Assembly: GCA_038230415.1 (NCBI GenBank)
Contig: JBBRNH010000039.1
Span: forward strand, 1-42,782
Length of the DNA: 42,782 bases
Direction: 5' to 3'
Source of the DNA: JBBRNH01 sp038230415
GTDB taxonomy: Bacteria; Bacteroidota; Bacteroidia; Cytophagales; Spirosomataceae
The notes under the pieces: model-generated
Told to the model about the DNA's origin: nothing
Database searches by the model: none
Seen by the model: the letters and a program-made list of their open reading frames with translations, nothing else
Made by a program: the position numbers and the translations under genes
Shown: positions 1 to 7,224 of the stretch, piece after piece
Numbering within the stretch: the stretch's first letter is position 1
Layout of the letters: every line of letters starts with the position of its first letter

Positions 1-3000
1 GGGGTAATTCCGGTGCATTGCGCGTCGTACTGTTTCCGCAACTCGCCCGAATACGTGGATAAAGTGGTCGGCGGGCAGTTTTTCCGGCATAAAATGGACA
101 CGATTAGTACCCGGTTCACCGACCCCGCCGATGCTATCATAGCGGGCATAGAGCCGTTTTCGGCCTTCGATGAGACCTATATCCACAGCCACCTGCAAGC
201 CGATAACCACGTGCTGGCCGTGCGGCCCCTCAAACCCGATCAGGCCAACGACATGGCCGATGCCGGACGGACGGGCCAAACCGACGAACCCTACACCTGG
301 ACGCGCACCTACGGCAAAGGACGCGTTTTTTATACCGCCTACGGCCACGACGAACGCACCTGGAGTCAGCCCGGTTTTCAGCAACTTCTCGAACGCGGGA
401 TTCTCTGGGCGGTGGGCGATGCGATCAAAAAACTACACGACGACCTGAACCCACAACCGTTTGCCTACGGCGAAGCCCGGCTGCCGAACTACGAAAAACG
501 GTCTGGCCCGCAACTGCGGCAGGAACCGCTTTCGCCCGAAGAGTCTATGAAGCATATTCAGGTGCCGGTTGATTTTACGCTCAACCTCTTTGCCCACGAG
601 CCGAACGTGATGCACCCGATAGCGATGGCCTGGGACGAACGCGGACGGCTTTACGTGCTGATTACCAAAGACTATCCCAACGAACGCAAGCCAACCGGGG
701 TCGGCCTTCCGGGCGGCTCCGATTCCATCGTGATTTGCGAAGACACCAACGGCGACGGTAAGGCCGACAAGTTTACGCCGTTTGCCGAGGGACTGAGTGT
801 TCCGACCGGCTTAGTCTTTGCCAACGGCGGCCTGATTGTGTCACAGGCCCCGGATATGCTGTTTTTGCAGGATACCGACGGCGACGACCGCGCCGACGTG
901 CGGCAGGTGCTGTTTACGGGTTTCGGCACATTTGATACCCACGCCGGGCCGAGCAACCTGCATTATGGTCTCGATAACTGGATTTGGGGCAGCGTCGGTT
1001 ACTCCGGGTTCAAGGGTAAAATCGGGGGGGATTCGCTGAATTTCGGGCAGGCGCTGTTCCGGTTCAAGCCGAGTTTGGCCGGGCCGGATAGTTGCCGAAT
1101 GGAGATGATGACCCGCACCAACAACAACACCTGGGGGTTGGGTTTCCGGGAGACGGGCGAGGTGTTTGGCTCAACGGCCAACAACGCGCACGGCTGGTAT
1201 ATGGCGATTCCGAGCCGGTATTTTTCGGACGCTACCGCGCACGGCTACAACACGGCCATGAACGGCTCAAGGGCCACCGACACCCACAAAGATATGAAAC
1301 CGATTACCGAACGGGTGCGGCAGGTTGACGTATTCGGCGGCTTTACGGCGGCTGCCGGACATAGTTTTTACACGGCCCGCCAGTTTCCGAAAGCCTACTG
1401 GAACACCGTCGCGTTTGTCTGCGAACCCACCGGCCATATTGTGCATCAGAACGTGATGCAGCAGCAAGGCACTGATTTTCAGGATATTGAACCCACCAAC
1501 GGCATCGGGTTCAACCTCATGGCCGGGGCCGACGAGTGGTTTGCGCCGGTATTTGCCGAAACCGGGCCGGACGGAGCCGTGTGGGTGGCCGACTGGTATA
1601 GCTACATTATTCAGCACAACCCCACCCCCGCCAGGTTCGAGAACGGCCCCGGCAACGCCTACCAGACCGACCTCCGCGACTATACGCATGGCCGGATTTA
1701 CCGCGTCTCAGCCAAAAACGCGGGCGAACAAATCATGCCCAAACTCAGCAAAACCGACCCGGCTGGTTTGCTCGCGGCCCTGCATCACCCCAACCTGTTC
1801 TGGCGCATGACCGCCCAGCGGCTGCTCATCGAACGGGGTCAGCGCGACGTGTGGCCGCAGTTAGCTGAAATACTAAAAGACACCACGTTAGACGAAACGG
1901 GGCATAATTTGGCCGGGTTGCACGCGCTCTGGACGCTGAATGGGCTAAAACCAACCGCTGCCGAGACACTAAATCCGGCATTAGAAACGGCGATGCAATC
2001 AATCAACACCGTGTACAGGCATCCTGATCCGGCTATTCGGCGGGCGTTGGTACAGATGCTGCCCCGGAATGAGTGGACGGTTCTGGCTATTGGGTCAACG
2101 AAACTCAACCTTGACCCAGACCCTTTAGTCAACCTGGAGGTCGTTCTGGCACTATCACAGGGGCAGATTCCTTCGGATATTGGTAATGTGGTGGTTCGCC
2201 AGATGATGGGGGCAACGCCCGCCCAGACCACCGACCGTTGGCTGCCCGATGCCTACGCGGCCCTCCTCACGGCCAATAACAGCCAACTATTACGCCAGTA
2301 TTTGCAGATTTCGGCAACCGAAAACAGTCCGGGATCAGCCAATCAGAAACTAACTAAACCGCACGATCATTCAACGGTGTCGGCCACACCAGCCACCGGG
2401 CCGATTGTGGCAACTGCCGGCAACACCCCCGAAAACCAAAAACAGAATACCAAACACCCCGACCTCATCATTACCGCCATCCGTACCGAACCCGTTTCGC
2501 CGGTGGTACGGGAAGGCGTGCGGATTGTTGTGGACGTAAAAAATCAGGGAGCCGTAGCACTGCCCGCCGGAACCGTCGTGCCGCTGGCCCTCAAAATCGA
2601 AGGCGGAACGGGCATGGCGGGTAGCCCCAAAATCGAGTACGTCAGCATAAAGCACGACAAAGGACTGGCCCCCGGCGAAACCGTAACTATTCAGCAGGGC
2701 AACAACGGCCCCTGGAACGCCGATTTTGGGGTCACGATGGAGAAGGCCGGGCCGTACACGATCACCGCCACGCTCGACCGCCAAAATCAGATTCAGGAAA
2801 GCGACGAAACCAACAACACCGCCACGCACACCCTCACCTACCGCGCCCCGGCCCGGTTAGCCACGTTCGCCCTGGAACGGGCCGCCCGGAGTTATGCCGC
2901 CCACCAACCCGCCGATTCGGTGGTGAACCTGCTCCGGTTGGGGCAGCGCGTTGGGGGTGATGATTTGTCGGCGTTGGTGAAAGGCGCGGCTGACGGCTGG

Positions 3001-3525
3001 AACGCCAAACGAAAAGCAACGGTATCGGTTGATAATCAGGTATTTCTGGCGAGTCTAAAACCGATGCTTCCCGACGATGGCAAGGCTCGGCTCAGTCGCC
3101 TGACCGAAGCCTTTGGCCTGAAAACCACCGAAGCCGACGACCCGACGGTGCAGGTAATCCGGCTGACAACTGTGCGCGAAGAAATGCGCTACGACCAGAA
3201 AGAGTTTACCGTTGTGGCCGGCAAGCCGGTCGTGCTGGTGCTGGAAAACCCCGATGCCATGCAGCACAACCTGGTCATTGGCAAGCCCAAGTCAACGGAA
3301 ATCATCGGGTTGGCTGCCGATAAGATGATTACGACCAAAGACGGAGCCGAGAAAAACTACGTGCCAGCCTTACCGCAGGTATTGGCCGCAACGCCGTTGA
3401 TAAACCCCGGCCAAACCTACCGTCTGACCTTCACGGCCCCGGCACAGCCCGGCGATTATCCGTTTGTCTGCACTTTTCCCGGCCACTGGCGGATTATGAA
3501 CGGGGTGATGCGGGTGAAACAATGA
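1..3525 (+). CDS. ThuA / PVC-type dehydrogenase propeller / CARDB / cupredoxin fusion, 5' end outside window
   Basis: The reading frame is open from the first base, so the gene begins upstream of the window; a GTG at 13 is not a convincing start. Counting from base 1, residues 1-150 resemble the end of a ThuA (trehalose-utilisation) domain. Residues about 182-575 form a beta-propeller of the membrane-bound dehydrogenase family, with Ca-type loops (DTNGDGKAD, DTDGDDRAD). Residues 580-767 are HEAT-like helices. Residues about 821-950 are a CARDB adhesion-type beta-sandwich ending in ESDETNNT. The last 110 residues are a cupredoxin with a blue-copper ligand set H1089, C1157, H1162, M1166 (C-x4-H-x3-M, as in azurin/auracyanin). 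Family members often carry a cytochrome c CxxCH motif; none is present here. Likely a periplasmic or secreted sugar-type oxidoreductase handing electrons to its own copper domain; the substrate is unknown. Confidence 0.85.
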   Translation, partial: GVIPVHCASYCFRNSPEYVDKVVGGQFFRHKMDTISTRFTDPADAIIAGIEPFSAFDETYIHSHLQADNHVLAVRPLKPDQANDMADAGRTGQTDEPYTWTRTYGKGRVFYTAYGHDERTWSQPGFQQLLERGILWAVGDAIKKLHDDLNPQPFAYGEARLPNYEKRSGPQLRQEPLSPEESMKHIQVPVDFTLNLFAHEPNVMHPIAMAWDERGRLYVLITKDYPNERKPTGVGLPGGSDSIVICEDTNGDGKADKFTPFAEGLSVPTGLVFANGGLIVSQAPDMLFLQDTDGDDRADVRQVLFTGFGTFDTHAGPSNLHYGLDNWIWGSVGYSGFKGKIGGDSLNFGQALFRFKPSLAGPDSCRMEMMTRTNNNTWGLGFRETGEVFGSTANNAHGWYMAIPSRYFSDATAHGYNTAMNGSRATDTHKDMKPITERVRQVDVFGGFTAAAGHSFYTARQFPKAYWNTVAFVCEPTGHIVHQNVMQQQGTDFQDIEPTNGIGFNLMAGADEWFAPVFAETGPDGAVWVADWYSYIIQHNPTPARFENGPGNAYQTDLRDYTHGRIYRVSAKNAGEQIMPKLSKTDPAGLLAALHHPNLFWRMTAQRLLIERGQRDVWPQLAEILKDTTLDETGHNLAGLHALWTLNGLKPTAAETLNPALETAMQSINTVYRHPDPAIRRALVQMLPRNEWTVLAIGSTKLNLDPDPLVNLEVVLALSQGQIPSDIGNVVVRQMMGATPAQTTDRWLPDAYAALLTANNSQLLRQYLQISATENSPGSANQKLTKPHDHSTVSATPATGPIVATAGNTPENQKQNTKHPDLIITAIRTEPVSPVVREGVRIVVDVKNQGAVALPAGTVVPLALKIEGGTGMAGSPKIEYVSIKHDKGLAPGETVTIQQGNNGPWNADFGVTMEKAGPYTITATLDRQNQIQESDETNNTATHTLTYRAPARLATFALERAARSYAAHQPADSVVNLLRLGQRVGGDDLSALVKGAADGWNAKRKATVSVDNQVFLASLKPMLPDDGKARLSRLTEAFGLKTTEADDPTVQVIRLTTVREEMRYDQKEFTVVAGKPVVLVLENPDAMQHNLVIGKPKSTEIIGLAADKMITTKDGAEKNYVPALPQVLAATPLINPGQTYRLTFTAPAQPGDYPFVCTFPGHWRIMNGVMRVKQ

Positions 3526-3604
3526 ATAATGACTAATGACTAATGTACAATGGATAATGGGCTAACTGGAAGCATTATCCACTAGTCATTAGTCATTATT
3601 CATT
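3521..3604. terminator. 22-bp perfect hairpin between convergent genes, heptamer-based
   Basis: Bases 3521-3542 pair perfectly with 3583-3604 (22 bp). A second nested stem pairs 3551-3559 with 3573-3581. The arms have a 7-base period (TAATGAC units). The TGA stop of the upstream plus-strand gene (3523-3525) and the TAA stop of the minus-strand kinase gene (3589-3591) both lie inside the arms. It probably acts as a bidirectional terminator. Confidence 0.75.
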
Positions 3605-4260
3605 AAAATCCGAAACTCGCTTCCCTGTCCTGTCGCGCTAACGACTGAAATCGTCCATTCGTGGGCTTCCACGATTTTTTGCACGTAGCTCAGACCCAGA
3701 CCAAAGCCTTTTACGTTTACCGCGTCGCGACTTCTTACCCGGAAATACGGCTGAAAAATCTGGGCCTGTGCGCTCTCCGCAATGCCAACGCCCCGGTCGC
3801 TGACGCTGACTATGAGGCTATTGTCGGCATCGAGCGCGGTATGAATCGTGATGGCGGGCGGGTCGGGGCTGTACTTAACGGCATTGTCGAGCAGGTTGTA
3901 CAGCACGTTGGTCAGGTGGTGCCGGTCGGCGAGGACGGTTGGCTGCGGGGCTTGTAAATCGAGGGTCAGGTACGCGCCGTGCCGCTGCGCTACGGATTCG
4001 ATGAGGTCATGCACCGACACGGGTTCGAGACAGACAATGAGCGCGTTTTGTTCGGCGCGGGCCAGACTCAACACCGTTTCGACCTGCTGCTGGAGCCGCT
4101 CGGTTTCTTCCCGAATAATCTGGATGTATTTTTCGCTGCGCCCCGGCTCGGCGAGAGACATGGGCGAGGCCAAAATATCGGCGGCCATGCGAATATTGGC
4201 AATGGGCGTTTGAAACTCATGCACAAACGTATGAAGCAGGTCGGCGTACTGGTTCGTCAT
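3589..4260 (-). CDS. Minimal histidine kinase (HisKA + HATPase), no sensor domain
   Basis: The 223-residue product has an H-box with the phospho-acceptor at H14 (FVHEFQTP), an N-box (NVLYNLLDNAVKYS), a G1 box (DRGVGI) and a G2 box (GFGLGLS). It is therefore a complete catalytic core of a two-component histidine kinase. It has no transmembrane, HAMP, PAS or periplasmic region. An in-frame TGA lies 18 bases upstream of the ATG, and the preceding frame encodes nothing recognisable, so the start cannot be extended. Typical family members exceed 350 residues. No response regulator gene adjoins it. It could be a soluble minimal kinase, or the surviving 3' part of a truncated sensor kinase gene. The stop codon lies within the hairpin at 3521-3604. 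Confidence 0.85.
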   Translation of the reverse strand: MTNQYADLLHTFVHEFQTPIANIRMAADILASPMSLAEPGRSEKYIQIIREETERLQQQVETVLSLARAEQNALIVCLEPVSVHDLIESVAQRHGAYLTLDLQAPQPTVLADRHHLTNVLYNLLDNAVKYSPDPPAITIHTALDADNSLIVSVSDRGVGIAESAQAQIFQPYFRVRSRDAVNVKGFGLGLSYVQKIVEAHEWTISVVSATGQGSEFRILMNND

Positions 4261-4414
4261 CGGCGGCTGGGGCTGTCAGCAGTCATAAAACGGAAAATTC
4301 ATTTTTTTACCCGCTTTGAGTAAGCGACTTCGGCTGTTAACGTAAAACTACGGGATTTGGTCACAAGACCAACCGGCTGACCGATAATAAATCAAATCAT
4401 CATTTTTTTTTATC

Positions 4415-4449
4415 AAGAAGCCCGTCTGCATCCTGCAAACGGGCTTCTT
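4415..4449. terminator. Strong 11-bp hairpin downstream of the histone-like gene
   Basis: AAGAAGCCCGT (4415-4425) pairs perfectly with ACGGGCTTCTT (4439-4449). It lies just after the minus-strand gene ending at 4489. On that strand an A-rich rather than U-rich tract follows, so it is not a textbook intrinsic terminator; it may stabilise the 3' end or act together with other factors. Confidence 0.5.
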
Positions 4450-4488
4450 ATGATTTATTCAGTTGGCACCTCGCTACCTGCTCACTAC

Positions 4489-5211
4489 TTATTCGGCTGT
4501 TTCGGCGACTACCGGAGCGGATGGCTGGGTCGGTACTTTGGCAATGGCCGTGGGTTTAGTTGCCTGCTCATTAGTTGGCTTCGGAGCGGGTTTAGCCGCC
4601 GGGCGGGTGCGCGACACAGCCGGACGGGGGGCCGTTGTGGCGGGCGCTGCCTGGCGGGCGGCAGGGGTGGGGGCAGCCGGTTTTGGCGCGGGAGCCGGTG
4701 CTGTTTTAAGAATTGGGGTTGCAATAACGGCTACGGCAGCAGGTGTGGGTGTCGGCTCATTAATAGTCACGGGCTTGGCAGCGGGCTTGTTTTTAGCGGC
4801 TTTCTTGCCCGACGCTGTTTTGGCACTCTTGGCAAGTTGTTTAGCCTTTTTAGCAGCTTTATCGGTATTTTTCTCTGTTTTAGCCTTGACCTTAGCTGCG
4901 TCTTTTTTGTTTCCGTCGGCTTTGGCCGCATTCTTTTTGGCTTTGGCCTCTGCTTTGATAGCCACTTTCATGGCTTTCGTTTCAGCTTTTAACGCGCTGT
5001 TGGCAATTTTTTTCGCTTTTTTCTTGCTCTTCGCCACTTGTTCAGCCGCTTTCTCGCCCGCTTTTTTGGTCAGTTTGCCGAGTTTATCTGCCAGCTTATT
5101 GGCGGTTTTCTCGATAACTTTTATGGCTTTCTTCGGCGTGGCTAATGCACCAACGGTATTTTGAATGGCCGATACGAGACCACTGGCTACCGGATTTTTG
5201 TCAGTCTTCAT
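4489..5211 (-). CDS. Histone H1-like Lys/Ala-rich protein
   Basis: 240 residues. The N-terminal 25 residues are ordinary; residues about 26-145 are extremely rich in Lys and Ala with KKAKK/AKKA-type units resembling eukaryotic and bacterial H1-like tails. The C-terminal 95 residues are Pro/Ala/Thr-rich and probably disordered. Such proteins usually bind nucleic acid non-specifically, so a nucleoid or RNA role is likely, but the composition alone cannot prove it. There is no signal peptide or membrane segment. The gene has its own strong promoter (5246-5276) and a hairpin after the stop, so it appears monocistronic. Part of the composition makes the opposite strand look open for over 200 codons, which is a shadow. 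Confidence 0.7.
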   Translation of the reverse strand: MKTDKNPVASGLVSAIQNTVGALATPKKAIKVIEKTANKLADKLGKLTKKAGEKAAEQVAKSKKKAKKIANSALKAETKAMKVAIKAEAKAKKNAAKADGNKKDAAKVKAKTEKNTDKAAKKAKQLAKSAKTASGKKAAKNKPAAKPVTINEPTPTPAAVAVIATPILKTAPAPAPKPAAPTPAARQAAPATTAPRPAVSRTRPAAKPAPKPTNEQATKPTAIAKVPTQPSAPVVAETAE

Positions 5212-5245
5212 GCTGGTTTTGTTGAAGTTTTCTATAATTGGATTG

Positions 5246-5276
5246 CAAAAATAGCGTTTTCTAAATTAACAACAAT
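5246..5276 (-). promoter_or_regulatory. Bacteroidota sigma-A promoter for the histone-like gene
   Basis: On the minus strand: ATTG (5273-5276), 19-base spacer, TATTTTTG (5246-5253), matching TTTG-N19-21-TAnnTTTG. It lies 35 bases upstream of the ATG at 5211. Confidence 0.75.
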
Positions 5277-5293
5277 TCAATATTATCAAATTG

Positions 5294-5827
5294 TTAAGTT
5301 TTTATTTTCATCAGAAAATCCCAGCAGACAACGCCCGCACTCACGGCGATGTTGAGCGAATGCTTCGTGCCAAACTGCGGAATCTCGACCACCCAATCAG
5401 CCACCTGAACCACCGCATCGGCCACGCCCGTCACCTCGTTCCCAAACACAAACGCATACCGTTGGCCCGTTTCCGGCTGAAAGTCAGGCAGTAACGTACT
5501 TCCCTGCGCCTGTTCAACAGCTACGATTTGCCAGTCATCCGCCTGCAACTGACGCACGAGGGCCAGCGCGTCGGGCGCGTAGTGCCAGGCAACGGATTCG
5601 GTGGCTCCGAGGGCCGTTTTGGTGATGTCGCGGTGGGGTGGTTGCCCCGTAATGCCGCACAAATACAGCCGTTCGGCCCGGAACGCATCCGCCGTACGGA
5701 ACACCGAACCTACGTTGTTGAGACTTCGTACATCGTTGAGAATCAGGCAGTAGGGAAATTTTTCGGTGGCCTGAAACGCCATTACCGACAGCCGGTTGAG
5801 TTCGTGTAGGGTTATTTTCTGGGGCAT
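5294..5827 (-). CDS. SpoU/TrmH-family RNA 2'-O-ribose methyltransferase
   Basis: 177 residues with all three SpoU motifs: motif 1 LNDVRSLNNVGSVFRTAD near residues 30-47, motif 2 VFGNEVTGV, and motif 3 IPQFGTKHSLNIAVSAGV near the C-terminus. These form the knotted SAM-binding site and the catalytic Arg/Asn residues that methylate the 2'-OH of a tRNA or rRNA nucleotide. The length is that of a catalytic domain only, without the N-terminal substrate domain of RlmB. The target nucleotide cannot be read from the sequence. The start ATG at 5827 fits a -7 box 29 bases upstream. Confidence 0.9.
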   Translation of the reverse strand: MPQKITLHELNRLSVMAFQATEKFPYCLILNDVRSLNNVGSVFRTADAFRAERLYLCGITGQPPHRDITKTALGATESVAWHYAPDALALVRQLQADDWQIVAVEQAQGSTLLPDFQPETGQRYAFVFGNEVTGVADAVVQVADWVVEIPQFGTKHSLNIAVSAGVVCWDFLMKIKT

Positions 5828-5855
5828 TCCTGTCCGATTTACGTGAAGGCATCCG

Positions 5856-5863
5856 CAAAACTA
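5856..5863 (-). promoter_or_regulatory. -7 element TAGTTTTG upstream of the SpoU methyltransferase gene
   Basis: TAGTTTTG on the minus strand matches TAnnTTTG. No good TTTG lies 19-21 bases further upstream, so only the -7 half is supported. Confidence 0.4.
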
Positions 5864-5957
5864 CCGCAATCGCGACGTGAAGCGGCTGTTGGTACGGCTT
5901 GATTTTTGCTGCTATTATCCTTAGTTTCACCGTTTTAAAACCAAAACTGATTTTACC

Positions 5958-6134
5958 ATGAAAAAAGTACTGTTTAGCCTGGCCCTGCTCGCAACCCTGT
6001 CAACCCTGTCGTTTGCGAACGACACCAACAAAGGCAACAAATCGGGAAAGGCCCGCAAAAAAGCCAAAACAGAATCTTGCACCGACAAGGATGCGGGCGG
6101 CCCCTCGTGCTGCAAGAAAAAAGCGGTGGCCTGA
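5958..6134 (+). CDS. Small secreted Lys/Cys-rich peptide, 58 aa
   Basis: ATG at 5958, stop TGA at 6132-6134. The first 20 residues are a clear signal peptide (MKKVLFSLALLATLSTLSFA) with predicted cleavage after SFA. The mature part of about 38 residues is highly basic and ends in a cysteine cluster (C41, C51, C52) followed by KKK. A weak promoter-like element (CTTG, 20 bases, TAGTTTCA) lies upstream, and a textbook terminator follows 29 bases after the stop, so it is a single-gene transcript. No family is recognised. It might bind metal or anionic surface material, but this is only a guess from composition. Confidence 0.7.
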   Translation: MKKVLFSLALLATLSTLSFANDTNKGNKSGKARKKAKTESCTDKDAGGPSCCKKKAVA

Positions 6135-6163
6135 TTGATATCAATCGCCCACATTAGCCTTAT

Positions 6164-6190
6164 CCCCAAACGCAAGTTTGGGGCTTTTTT
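6164..6190 (+). terminator. Intrinsic terminator of the small secreted peptide gene
   Basis: CCCCAAAC pairs with GTTTGGGG around a GCAA tetraloop, followed by C and six T. Confidence 0.9.
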
Positions 6191-6202
6191 GGCTTTTGGC
6201 CC

Positions 6203-6258
6203 TTGACTTTCGACCTTTGACCTTTGACCTTCGACTTTCGACTTGTGACTTTCGAGAT
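6203..6258 (+). repeat. Eight degenerate heptamer repeats upstream of thyA
   Basis: Tandem 7-base units TTGACTT, TCGACCT, TTGACCT (x2), TCGACTT (x2), GTGACTT, TCGAGAT fill the gap before thyA. They do not form a hairpin. They belong to the same class of 7-base-period intergenic sequence seen at several other places in the window. Confidence 0.75.
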
Positions 6259-6268
6259 ACGTCCCCCG

Positions 6269-7105
6269 ATGCAACAATACCACGACCTGCTCCGCCACAT
6301 TCTTGCCAATGGCACCCGCAAAACCGACCGCACCGGCACCGGCACCCTCAGCGTTTTCGGCTATCAGATGCGGTTCGATTTACAGGCCCGGAACCCCGGC
6401 GGGGGATTCCCGCTCCTGACCACCAAAAAAGTACACACTAAGTCTATTATCCACGAATTATTGTGGTTTATTGCGGGCGATACCAATATTAAGTACCTGA
6501 AAGACAACGGCGTAACGATTTGGGACGAATGGGCCGATGCCAACGGCGACCTCGGCCCGGTTTATGGTAAACAGTGGCGCAGTTGGCCCACGCCCAACGG
6601 GGACTCCGTTGACCAATTGGCCGATGTACTGAAACAGTTGAAAAACTCGCCCGATTCGCGCCGGATGATTGTCTCGGCCTGGAACCCCGCCGATCTGCCC
6701 AACATGGCCCTGCCCGCCTGCCACTGCCTGTTTCAATTTTTCGTGCTGCCCGCCGACCCCGATGCCGGGTTTGAGCGGCCCCGGTTGTCGTGTCAACTAT
6801 ATCAGCGCAGTGCCGATGTTTTTCTCGGTGTGCCGTTTAATATAGCGTCATACTCCCTGCTGACGATGATGGTGGCGCAGGAATGTGGCTACGACGCGCA
6901 CGAATTTATCTGGACGGGTGGCGACACGCATTTGTATATCAACCACTTAGAGCAGGTTGAGACGCAACTCGCCCGCGAGTTTCGCCCCTTGCCCACCATG
7001 CGGCTAAACCCGGCTGTGCGGTCGGTTTTTGATTTTACCTACGCCGATTTCACCCTCGAAAATTATAATCCCTGGCCCGCCATTAAAGCCCCTGTTGCGG
7101 TGTAG
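6269..7105 (+). CDS. thyA: Thymidylate synthase ThyA
   Basis: 278 residues. It converts dUMP to dTMP using methylenetetrahydrofolate. The catalytic cysteine is C151 in NMALPACHCLFQF. Other signatures are LLTTKKVHTKSIIHELLWF near the N-terminus, SRRMIVSAWNP (phosphate-binding Arg), the SCQLYQRSADVFLGVPFNI segment (dUMP and folate site) and HLYINHLEQV. The start at 6269 was chosen because it aligns with the conserved family N-terminus (MQQYHDLL); a frame opening at 6224 would translate the heptamer repeats. No folA is seen next to it. Confidence 0.97.
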   Translation: MQQYHDLLRHILANGTRKTDRTGTGTLSVFGYQMRFDLQARNPGGGFPLLTTKKVHTKSIIHELLWFIAGDTNIKYLKDNGVTIWDEWADANGDLGPVYGKQWRSWPTPNGDSVDQLADVLKQLKNSPDSRRMIVSAWNPADLPNMALPACHCLFQFFVLPADPDAGFERPRLSCQLYQRSADVFLGVPFNIASYSLLTMMVAQECGYDAHEFIWTGGDTHLYINHLEQVETQLAREFRPLPTMRLNPAVRSVFDFTYADFTLENYNPWPAIKAPVAV

Positions 7106-7203
7106 GGTATTCGGTAGGTGGTATTCTGTTTTCGGGGTTGCTTTCGCAAATGAAACACCTCAGATCACTGAATACTATAATCGGATGGCCCCGAATACCA
7201 TAA

Positions 7204-7224
7204 ACTGAAAACCGAAGACCGAAA
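7204..7224 (+). repeat. Three heptamers immediately before the PolX start codon
   Basis: ACTGAAA, ACCGAAG, ACCGAAA lie in tandem and end at the base before the ATG of the next gene. Confidence 0.5.

Noticed and set aside
4450..5164. Two plus-strand open frames opposite the histone-like gene
   Set aside because: Lys/Ala codons give stop-poor antisense; the minus strand has a consensus promoter.
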